A program made the position numbers and the translations under genes. The notes beneath the pieces are model-generated. The model was given only the letters and a program-made list of their open reading frames with translations. It did not search any database and was not told where the DNA came from. 64,000 nucleotides of DNA from an uncultured Gammaproteobacteria bacterium (GTDB lineage Bacteria; Pseudomonadota; Gammaproteobacteria; Pseudomonadales; Porticoccaceae): positions 124,001 through 188,000 of the forward strand of contig CAJXQR010000005.1 of NCBI GenBank assembly GCA_913058345.1, in the 5' to 3' direction. Below, piece after piece: positions 1 through 7,264 of the stretch. How positions within the stretch are numbered: the first letter of the stretch is position 1; each line of letters opens with the position of its first letter.

Positions 1-564
1 GATGGCATTTGTTATCGCACGCTGCCCGGTACTCACCCTGATAAAGGGGCTTTTTTTACCCGTGGTACTTCACGCAATGAATATGCGGTGTACACCGAGT
101 TTGGCGATGCCTATGTGAAAAACATGGAGCGGCTCAATGCTAAAATGGAAACTGCAAAAAGCTACGTTCCCGGTCCAGTAAGCTACCAAGCCGCGAAGAA
201 AACCCGTGATGGAGTGATCTTTTACGGCTCCAGCACTGACGCTAGTCTCGAAGCACTGGACTTGTTAGCTGCACAGGACTTGCATCTCGATGCCCTGCGT
301 TTGAGAGCGTTCCCGTTTAGCAAAGAGGTCACTGATTTTATTGACAGTCACGACAGGATTTTTGTCGTTGAGCAGAACCGTGACGGACAAATGCGTAAGC
401 TACTGATTATTGAATGCGATCTCAATCCAAAAAAACTGCTTTCTGTCGTTCACTATGACGGTATGCCGATGACGGCCCTCGGTGTGTCTCGGCACATTGC
501 TGAAATACTCGGCAAAAACAATGTTACGCCTCTGCGTAAGCGTAAAGCTGGAGCTAAAGCATGA
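1..564 (+). CDS. korA: 2-oxoacid:ferredoxin oxidoreductase alpha subunit (KorA-like), 3' part
   Basis: The frame is open from base 1, so the gene begins upstream of the window; the first in-window start-like codons are internal. The visible ~187 residues hold the stretch RTLPGTHPDKGAFFTRGTSR and then the C-terminal domain, which is characteristic of the alpha subunit of 2-oxoglutarate/2-oxoacid:ferredoxin oxidoreductases. The complete enzyme oxidatively decarboxylates a 2-oxoacid to acyl-CoA, passing electrons to ferredoxin. The stop overlaps the next start (ATGA at 561-564), so alpha and beta are translationally coupled as is usual for KorAB. Substrate choice (2-oxoglutarate or another 2-oxoacid) cannot be settled from this fragment. 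Confidence 0.9.
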   Translation, partial: DGICYRTLPGTHPDKGAFFTRGTSRNEYAVYTEFGDAYVKNMERLNAKMETAKSYVPGPVSYQAAKKTRDGVIFYGSSTDASLEALDLLAAQDLHLDALRLRAFPFSKEVTDFIDSHDRIFVVEQNRDGQMRKLLIIECDLNPKKLLSVVHYDGMPMTALGVSRHIAEILGKNNVTPLRKRKAGAKA

Positions 565-1610
565 GTTATATTCGCCCCTCATTCAGACACCCCAATGCTC
601 AGGCGAATGCCAAGGGCTACACTCGAGAAGACTATGAAGGCGCTCTGTCAACGCTCTGTGCGGGTTGTGGCCATGATTCGGTGAGTAGTGCCATTATCCA
701 ATCGACGTTTGAATTGAGTATTGAGCCTCACCGAGTTGCTAAAATTTCCGGGATCGGCTGTTCTTCAAAAACGCCCACTTACTTTCTCGGCAAATCCCAT
801 GGCTTTAATTCGGTGCACGGGCGCATGCCCTCAGTAGCGACTGGCGCTAGTATGGCCAACCGCGATCTGCTCTATGTTGGCGTTTCCGGTGATGGCGATA
901 GCGCCTCTATTGGCCTTGGTCAATTCGGTCACATTGCCCGCCGCAACCTGAATATGAGTTACATTGTTGAAAATAACGGTTGCTATGGATTGACCAAGGG
1001 GCAGGACTCGGCAACGACAGATATTGGCTCGAAGAGCAAAAAGGGTGAACCTAATCCTTATGAACCCATCGACCTCTGCGCCCTGGCTTTACAGCTTGGC
1101 GCGACGTTTGTCGCCCGCAGTTTTTCAGGCGACAAAGATCAGCTGGTGCCCTTAATCAAGGCAGCCATGTCTCATAATGGTTTTGCTTTTATCGATGTAA
1201 TTTCACCCTGCGTGACCTTTAATAACACCGCGGCGTCGAGCAAGGGTTATGAGTTTGTGCGCGACCATATGCAAGCCACCGGTAAAATTGATTTTGTCCC
1301 GGTACGTTCGGAAATTACCGCAAATTACCCGGCTGGCTTTAGCGAGGAAATTACTTTGCACGACGGTTCGGTTATCCACCTCTACAAGGATGACAAGCTT
1401 GACTGCACTGACCGTAACAGCGCGATGAATGCTATTGCAGAATTTAAAGACAAAGGCCAGGTGTTGACCGGTCTGCTTTATGTTGATCCAGATAGCAGCG
1501 ATTTTCACAAAACTCAACAGACAGTATCACAACCGCTTTGTAGTCTTAATGAGAATGATCTTTGCCCGGGCGCTAGGGCGTTGGGCGCGATCAATGCCAG
1601 TTTAAGATAA
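561..1610 (+). CDS. korB: 2-oxoacid:ferredoxin oxidoreductase beta subunit (KorB-like)
   Basis: This is the 349-residue thiamine-diphosphate-binding subunit. The CAGCGHD motif (Cys33, Cys36), GIGCSSK (Cys67) and the later SPC cysteine (about residue 212) fit the 4Fe-4S ligand set of beta subunits. GDGD around residues 110-113 and NNGCYGLTKGQ around 138-148 form the TPP/Mg site. It pairs with the upstream alpha subunit through a 4-bp overlap. Family knowledge: such two-subunit enzymes feed reduced ferredoxin and succinyl-CoA in aerobic bacteria. No terminator is obvious directly after the stop. Confidence 0.93.
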   Translation: MSYIRPSFRHPNAQANAKGYTREDYEGALSTLCAGCGHDSVSSAIIQSTFELSIEPHRVAKISGIGCSSKTPTYFLGKSHGFNSVHGRMPSVATGASMANRDLLYVGVSGDGDSASIGLGQFGHIARRNLNMSYIVENNGCYGLTKGQDSATTDIGSKSKKGEPNPYEPIDLCALALQLGATFVARSFSGDKDQLVPLIKAAMSHNGFAFIDVISPCVTFNNTAASSKGYEFVRDHMQATGKIDFVPVRSEITANYPAGFSEEITLHDGSVIHLYKDDKLDCTDRNSAMNAIAEFKDKGQVLTGLLYVDPDSSDFHKTQQTVSQPLCSLNENDLCPGARALGAINASLR

Positions 1611-1965
1611 ACCACAGGCCTCGTACTTTGACATCGATCAAGTCGATATCAAGCTGGTCAATACTAAGCTGATAGTTTTAAGTTGATCAGAGAGGTTCTT
1701 TTTCCGACTTGGTCGCCACAGCGCTTTCTGGCGATCAGGTCGTTTAAAATGTCTATCCGGGAATCCCGAGCAATACCAAGATACGACACTTGAAGGTATC
1801 TGCTAATTGTTGACAGCTATTTCCATCGTTACTACTCCTACTGGATACATCATCAGTATTCGTAGGGGTTGATGGGTGCAACAAAACTCTTTTCCAGCGT
1901 AGGTTCTTCCAGCTCTGTTGATGACAGGGCAGGGTATTAGCGATGCTATAAAAATGGGCTAGCAG

Positions 1966-2031
1966 AATTGTTCCGATCAGCTTGAATTGAAGACGGAAAC
2001 AGTGGTATGCCGGCTGAAAAGAATATTGTAA
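1966..2031 (+). pseudogene. Possible remnant of a LuxR-type HTH regulator
   Basis: One frame reads SDQLELKTETVVCRLKRIL followed by TAA. This resembles the recognition-helix part of GerE/LuxR domains (A-x-x-L-x-L-S-x-x-T-V-x-x-R/H-L-x-x-I). An in-frame stop lies just upstream and no start exists, so if it is real it is only a fragment. Regulators of this class often sit next to DUF1302/DUF1329 clusters, which is the only contextual support. Chance similarity over about 20 residues is possible. Confidence 0.18.
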
Positions 2032-2322
2032 ATATCAAGAGTTTTTAACCGAAGAAAGTATCACCGCCCAGGTTCAATATTAATAGTGTTGCCGTCTAGA
2101 TGTGTGTTATCCGTGATGGGTCGCTATGGTAACGCTTTATCAATACTCTCCCGTGAGAAGGGATGTTTTGTAGAGTGAATAGCACCTGCAACAAATGTTT
2201 AAGGGGAGGAATTTCCCTCTCCTCCCATACTCGGGTTTCCAACAATAATAAATAACAAGACAAATACTTGGGATTTGTTTCCGGTTATATGTAAATAAGA
2301 TGACCTTGTCGTGGCAAATCGC

Positions 2323-2351
2323 TTGACAGCCCAGTTAGCAGAGCTTACCTT
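2323..2351 (+). promoter_or_regulatory. Candidate sigma-70 promoter for the DUF1302 gene
   Basis: A perfect -35 hexamer TTGACA (2323-2328) is followed at 17-bp spacing by a weak -10, TACCTT (2346-2351), about 70 bases upstream of the proposed start. The overlapping TGGCAAA looks like a sigma-54 -24 box but has GA where the invariant -12 GC should be, so sigma-70 is preferred. Confidence 0.35.
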
Positions 2352-2421
2352 TCGCCAGTCGCAATAAGAATAACAATGAATTGTGGCGTGTATAAATAGA
2401 AATCATAAAAGGGGGTGTCAC

Positions 2422-4305
2422 TTGAAGTATTCGAACTTCAATTCAGTACAATCAGTTAAGGGTTTTTCGGCCATTGCCAAAACGACTACCGCAGCAGCAG
2501 TTTTGCTTGCAAGTACTCAGGCACAGGCTTTTCGATTTGAGGTCGGTGAATGGGAAGGGTATGCCGATACTGTGTTTACAGCCAGTGCAGCAATGAGAGT
2601 GGAGAATGCCGCACACTACGGTACTGCAGACCCAACGGGCAATCATAATCTGTTTCGTGACGCAGGGGATGTGTACTCGACGCCACTATCGTTGTTAACA
2701 GATTTTGGTATGAGTAAAGACGGCTTTGGTTTTTTAACCCGTTTTAGCTACACCTATGATTACACCATTATGAATAAGGATTGTACCAACTGTGAACGGC
2801 CCAATGTTTGGCCCTATCCCGCTGGTGGTGATGGAGCGCCAAACACCTCGGTATTTCATGGGGCAGGTGATCCAAGAGTGACGATTGCTCCAGAAGGGGT
2901 TGATGGTATTGCAGACGATGCGCAAAATCTGGCGGGGAATAAATTCACCCTTTACGATGCTTTTGTTTTTGGCAGCTGGGATATTTTTGGTGGACACCCA
3001 CTGAATGTGCGCATTGGTAAGCAGGTGATTAGCTGGGGTGAAAGTAATATTCAAGGTGGTGGTATCAGTCAGATGATGAACCCCACGGATTTATCAAAGG
3101 CAACAACACCAGGCACAGATGTTAAAGAAACGCTCATACCGCAGGAGTCTATCTACTTTAACTTTGGCTTTAATGACGATATCAGCCTGGAGGCTTATTA
3201 CACCTGGAACTGGCGCAACTCAACCTTTATTGCTGCGGGTACCTATTTTAGCCCCTTCGATTTTCTGGGTACGGGCTATAACCCCGATCTTTTTGTCCGT
3301 GGTGTTGAAAAAGCGGGTGAGCAGGAGCCCAGTGGCGGTATGTATGGTATTAATATGCACTTCGTTATTCCTTCATGGAATTTTGCAGACCTGGGTATCT
3401 ACTACGTTCGCTCCCACGCATTTAATCCCTATATTGGTTTAGACCCGGATTATGTTACCCATCCGGATCCCGCAAACCCAGGCTTTGACACGTTGGCGGG
3501 GTATCAGTGGATTTATGAGGAAGATCAAGACACCTACGCTATCTCCTTGAACGGTGAGGGCCCGTTTGATTCTTCATTTGCGTTAGAGTTGAATTTCAAA
3601 CCTGATTTTTATGACACGCGTGACGGGAGGAATCTCTACGGTATTAGTGGTATCTCTGTGCCATATGCACCGATAGCCGGTGTGCAGGTAGGTGAGGCCT
3701 TTGGGTTTAGCACTCCCGAGGGAACCGTTGGGCGTTTTGGTGATATCGTTGATGAGTACGGTGTGATTCCGGGCAGTGAATCGGGTATTGCTGATGTATG
3801 GACACTGCTCTACAACTTTACCCGCTCGGTGGGCACTGACTTTCTTGGGGCGGATAAATTAAGCACAATTTTTGATGTCTCCTTGGTGTGGATCGATGGC
3901 CTGTCATCTGGTGACAATATGGACAGGATTAATGATTCAACAGAATCACCAACTGGTCAAAGCCCCTCTGTGGTAGACCCCGGCAGGTTTGACGGTGTGG
4001 ATAATCTCGACCGCCCAATTACCGATTTCTCCTGGGGTTATACCGCTGTTCTCGCACTGGAATATAATGATGTGTTTGCTAATGTTAATGTTAGCCCAAC
4101 AGTCATTTTTGTTCACAATGTAGAGGGCTATACCCCTTTCAACGCTGGGGCGATGGTAGAAAACCAGCGCACAATAGTCTCTAAGGTTAGCTTTAGCTAC
4201 TTGTCCAGCACGACTCTGGACCTTCAGTATGTAACATGGTTGGGTACTGCAGGAACCAATCAGGGCCGAGATAATGTCTCAATTGTTTTCAAACGTAGCT
4301 TCTAA
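2422..4305 (+). CDS. DUF1302 family outer-membrane-type protein
   Basis: A DUF1302 protein of about 627 residues. The chosen start is TTG at 2422, because AAAAGGGGG sits about 6 bases upstream; a GTG at 2383 would give 13 extra residues and has no Shine-Dalgarno. After a long signal peptide (KTTTAAAVLLASTQAQA, cleavage after AQA) the mature chain begins FRFEVGEWEGYADT. It is rich in Gly/Asn/Asp and alternating aromatic strands and ends in a terminal Phe (VSIVFKRSF), as expected for an outer-membrane beta-barrel. It is the first of four codirectional genes with DUF1329, YCF48 and MMPL proteins. In many proteobacteria this set accompanies uptake or trafficking of hydrophobic compounds. The specific substrate is unknown. 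Confidence 0.85.
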   Translation: MKYSNFNSVQSVKGFSAIAKTTTAAAVLLASTQAQAFRFEVGEWEGYADTVFTASAAMRVENAAHYGTADPTGNHNLFRDAGDVYSTPLSLLTDFGMSKDGFGFLTRFSYTYDYTIMNKDCTNCERPNVWPYPAGGDGAPNTSVFHGAGDPRVTIAPEGVDGIADDAQNLAGNKFTLYDAFVFGSWDIFGGHPLNVRIGKQVISWGESNIQGGGISQMMNPTDLSKATTPGTDVKETLIPQESIYFNFGFNDDISLEAYYTWNWRNSTFIAAGTYFSPFDFLGTGYNPDLFVRGVEKAGEQEPSGGMYGINMHFVIPSWNFADLGIYYVRSHAFNPYIGLDPDYVTHPDPANPGFDTLAGYQWIYEEDQDTYAISLNGEGPFDSSFALELNFKPDFYDTRDGRNLYGISGISVPYAPIAGVQVGEAFGFSTPEGTVGRFGDIVDEYGVIPGSESGIADVWTLLYNFTRSVGTDFLGADKLSTIFDVSLVWIDGLSSGDNMDRINDSTESPTGQSPSVVDPGRFDGVDNLDRPITDFSWGYTAVLALEYNDVFANVNVSPTVIFVHNVEGYTPFNAGAMVENQRTIVSKVSFSYLSSTTLDLQYVTWLGTAGTNQGRDNVSIVFKRSF

Positions 4306-4401
4306 TAGTTCTGGATTTCGGTGAGGGTTTCACTGGAGTCCGGTCGATAGAGGCCCGTTAAAGAACAAGTACATAAAAATAATATGAGGTAGGAAGTAAC
4401 G

Positions 4402-5817
4402 ATGTATAACAATAATCAAATACAGAAAAAGAGCAGACTAAAAGAGCTTGTCACGGTGGGTGCTTTTGCCCTCTGTGCAAGTTCCTCATTGACTTTTGCT
4501 AAAGTGGGTCCTGATGAAATTGCCAAATTGGGTTTTGAGGGCACCGAACTGACGCCCGTTGGTGCTGTGCGCGCTGGCAATGCCGAAGGGACGATCCCGG
4601 CATGGAAAAATGAGCGTTTGCAGCCCCCTGCTGGTTTTGAGCCGGGCACCTATCACCCTGACCCCTTTCCTGATGATAAAGTGTTGTTTAAAATCACTGC
4701 TCAAAATTATAAGGACTATGCCGATAAGTTGAGCGATGGCCAAAAGGCGATGTTCGAAACCTATCCAGACTGGTATATGAATGTCTACGAAACCCGGCGT
4801 ACAGCGGTTTATGATCCTTATATTTACGAGGCGGCCATTAATAATGCAGGGACTGCTGAAATTGTGTTGGCGCCCGATAGAGGTCAGGGTATTGTCGGTT
4901 TTAAAAATGCTTATCATTCCTGGGCCTTTCCTATACCCAAAAATGGCAATGAGCTGTTGATTAATCAGGCAACTCGCCCCCTTAATGTCTGGGTTGATAG
5001 TATGGAGCTAACCTTGGCCATTGCCTCAACAGGTAAATATACAGTTAATCAACTCTCTATCCAGCAGCACTATAAATACAGTGATCCTGAGATTGAAAAC
5101 TTTGATCCCGAAACAGACCATCTTCATTACTATCAGACTTTGCTGGCTCCGGCCAAGGTTGCAGGCCAGGTGGTACTGGCGAAGGATCCTGTCTCCTTCA
5201 CTAAAAAGTTTCGTGGGGCTTGGGCTTACAGCCCGGGTCAGCGTCGCGTCAAGAGAGCGCCGCAGATTGTCTATGATAACCCCCTAACAGCGAGTGATGG
5301 TCTGGCAACCACGGATCAAAAGTGGGGTTACAATGGGCCAAATGACAGGTTTAACTGGAAAAGTCTTGGTAAGAAAGAGATGTATGTCCCTTACAATGCC
5401 TACAGGCTTCATTCTGCAGATGCTACTCCAGAAAACATCATTACTAATGAAGGGCGTTTGAACCAGGATTACGCCCGATATGAGTTACACCGTGTATGGG
5501 TTCTTGAGGGAACGCTGAAGGAAGGTACTAGCCACGATTACGCAAAAAGAGTGTTCTATCTCGATGAAGATTCCTATTTCATTATGATTTCTGATAGTTT
5601 CGATCGTCGCGGTGAGATTTGGCGCTATTGGGAAGATCACGATGTCATGTACTACGATATTGGCTTTATGGCTCCCGCAGCAGAGTTTCAATATGATATG
5701 CAAGCAGGTCGTATGCTAGCCTTGCTTTATGATAAAGAGAATCCACCGGATTTTACAGGCCGTTGGGAAGATAAGTACTTTACGCCTGCTTCGATAAGAC
5801 GCCAGGGTGTAAGATAA
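4402..5817 (+). CDS. DUF1329 family periplasmic protein
   Basis: A 471-residue protein, normal for DUF1329. ATG 4402 follows GAGGTAGGAAG. The N-terminus has a cationic start (KKSRLKEL), a hydrophobic core and a cleavage site near TFA-KVG, so it is exported. The conserved family features GLTPVGA-like (GTELTPVGAVRAGNAEGTIPAWK), YPDWYMNVYETRRTA, FRGAWAYSPGQRRVKRAP and YELHRVWVLEGTLKEG are all present. DUF1329 proteins have been compared with LolB-like lipid- or lipoprotein-carrier folds, so a periplasmic shuttle role beside the DUF1302 barrel and the MMPL transporter is a reasonable inference. A strong terminator follows the gene. Confidence 0.88.
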   Translation: MYNNNQIQKKSRLKELVTVGAFALCASSSLTFAKVGPDEIAKLGFEGTELTPVGAVRAGNAEGTIPAWKNERLQPPAGFEPGTYHPDPFPDDKVLFKITAQNYKDYADKLSDGQKAMFETYPDWYMNVYETRRTAVYDPYIYEAAINNAGTAEIVLAPDRGQGIVGFKNAYHSWAFPIPKNGNELLINQATRPLNVWVDSMELTLAIASTGKYTVNQLSIQQHYKYSDPEIENFDPETDHLHYYQTLLAPAKVAGQVVLAKDPVSFTKKFRGAWAYSPGQRRVKRAPQIVYDNPLTASDGLATTDQKWGYNGPNDRFNWKSLGKKEMYVPYNAYRLHSADATPENIITNEGRLNQDYARYELHRVWVLEGTLKEGTSHDYAKRVFYLDEDSYFIMISDSFDRRGEIWRYWEDHDVMYYDIGFMAPAAEFQYDMQAGRMLALLYDKENPPDFTGRWEDKYFTPASIRRQGVR

Positions 5818-5835
5818 CTTTGATGTAGATGAGTG

Positions 5836-5870
5836 AAAATGGCAGGTGGATAACACCTGCCATTTTTTTT
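5836..5870 (+). terminator. Rho-independent terminator after the DUF1329 gene
   Basis: The stem ATGGCAGGTG / CACCTGCCAT with a 5-base loop (GATAA) is preceded by an A-run and followed by eight T's. It splits the cluster into DUF1302–DUF1329 and YCF48–MMPL transcription units, unless there is read-through. Confidence 0.9.
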
Positions 5871-6105
5871 GCATGAAATTTACCGTTACCTGGGCAGGGT
5901 GAGGCGGGTTTCGAATATGCTATTCCATATACAGGAGGATTTTAATAGAAAATAAATAGAGTTTATGAGGGCAATAAATTACACTATGTAAATCAGTTGT
6001 CATTTGAAAGCTTGAAGAAATAGTGAGGATCAGGGACTACTGCTACTGCAAGTTTTTGGACACTGAATATAAGAAGATTGGTCAGGATTAAAAGAGGTGG
6101 AGAGC

Positions 6106-7152
6106 TTGAAATATTTCCAGTTTAAAGGGAAGAGTGTTGGGTCTAAGCGACCTGGTGTAGGCGTGTTGAGTCGCGTTTTCATTGGTACAGCGCTACTATC
6201 TGTCGCCAGCTTTTCTATGTCGGAACAGACATTACAGACACCGGTAATGAAGTCGGACATGGTTGATCAGATACTATTGACCGACTCAGTTCACAGGGGT
6301 GAGCGCTTTCTTGCGCCGGGACTCTATGGGAACATTATCTATTCTGGCGACGGGATGAGTTGGCAGCAGTCGAATTCGCCGACACAAGCGTTGTTAACAA
6401 ATATCTTTTTTATCGATGATAAAGAAGGCTGGGTTGGTGGCCACGATACTTTGATTCTTCACACCACAGATGGCGGTGAAAATTGGGATATTCAATACGA
6501 AGACCCCATTACAGATGGCGATATCCCAAAACCGGTACTCGATATCGTCTTTAAAGATAAGAATAACGGTTATGCCATTGGTGCCTACGGCTTGATGCTA
6601 ACGACAACTGACGGTGGTGATAACTGGGAAAGAGTCGATACCTCGGGAGCTCTTTATGACTTGCTAGAGAGTAAGGATATGGAGCCAGAACCCAATTTTA
6701 ACAGCATGATTCTCTATAGAGATAAACTGCTTATCGTAGGGGAACTCGGTACTATTCTTGTTTTTGATGATGCTGCTGAGGGTGTAGATCGCTGGCAGGT
6801 CATTGAGTCCCCTTATACTGGCTCTTTCTTTGGTGTCAAAGAGTTGAGCACGGGCGAACTCTTTATCTACGGTTTGCGAGGTAATTTGTATCGTTCTTCG
6901 GACGGTGCGCAAAGCTGGGATAAAATTGAAACAGGTACCATCGCTAATATTTTTGATTGCGTTGAAACTGCAGATGGAACATTAATTTTTGCAGGCGCGA
7001 GCGGTACAATATTGCGAATGAATAAGAGGGCGATGGCTGCTGAAAAAATGCCTTACCCTCACTTTGATTCACTGATGTCGATACAAATTATAAGAGACAG
7101 TGAGTTGTTGTTGTTTGGTAGTGATGGTGTAAAGACGATCTCTCTTCGTTAG
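6106..7152 (+). CDS. YCF48/BNR-repeat beta-propeller protein (photosystem stability factor-like)
   Basis: About 348 residues. TTG at 6106 is preferred, because the GTG at 6097 lies inside the Shine-Dalgarno (AAAGAGGTGGAG). A hydrophobic segment near residues 20-40 (IGTALLSVASFSMS) suggests a signal peptide or anchor. Repeated blocks of the type WVGGHDTLILHTTDGGENW, AIGAYGLMLTTTDGGDNWE and SSDGAQSWDKI are the BNR/YCF48 blades of a propeller. HCF136/YCF48 proteins assist membrane-complex assembly in photosynthetic organisms. Homologues next to MMPL transporters in non-photosynthetic proteobacteria probably act as periplasmic partners of the transporter, which is inference from position. Confidence 0.85.
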   Translation: MKYFQFKGKSVGSKRPGVGVLSRVFIGTALLSVASFSMSEQTLQTPVMKSDMVDQILLTDSVHRGERFLAPGLYGNIIYSGDGMSWQQSNSPTQALLTNIFFIDDKEGWVGGHDTLILHTTDGGENWDIQYEDPITDGDIPKPVLDIVFKDKNNGYAIGAYGLMLTTTDGGDNWERVDTSGALYDLLESKDMEPEPNFNSMILYRDKLLIVGELGTILVFDDAAEGVDRWQVIESPYTGSFFGVKELSTGELFIYGLRGNLYRSSDGAQSWDKIETGTIANIFDCVETADGTLIFAGASGTILRMNKRAMAAEKMPYPHFDSLMSIQIIRDSELLLFGSDGVKTISLR

Positions 7153-7264
7153 TACGTTATTCATTCTTTTCTTAATGACTTTATTCGAGTGGATGAGAAT
7201 TACTGAATCTTTTTTTCAGTAAGGCTGGCTATTTCTCCACAGTACAGAAAATAGGGTAGTAGTA

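Larger units (their letters stand above)
1611..2382. other. Intergenic region without an intact gene
   Basis: About 770 bases with no convincing intact coding frame on either strand. It holds a short stretch (1966-2031) whose translation resembles the end of a LuxR-type helix-turn-helix, a 7-bp GGGAGGA/TCCTCCC hairpin at 2204-2226 that has no T-run, and a candidate promoter for the DUF1302 gene near 2323-2351. The length and the HTH-like scrap suggest a decayed regulator gene, but this is inference. Confidence 0.4.

Noticed and set aside
2204-2226. GGGAGGA/TCCTCCC hairpin as a terminator
   Set aside because: No T-run follows, and no gene ends nearby.
2312-2327. TGGCAAA-N4-TTGA resembling a sigma-54 promoter
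   Set aside because: GA replaces the invariant GC of the -12 box; the overlapping TTGACA reads better as a -35.
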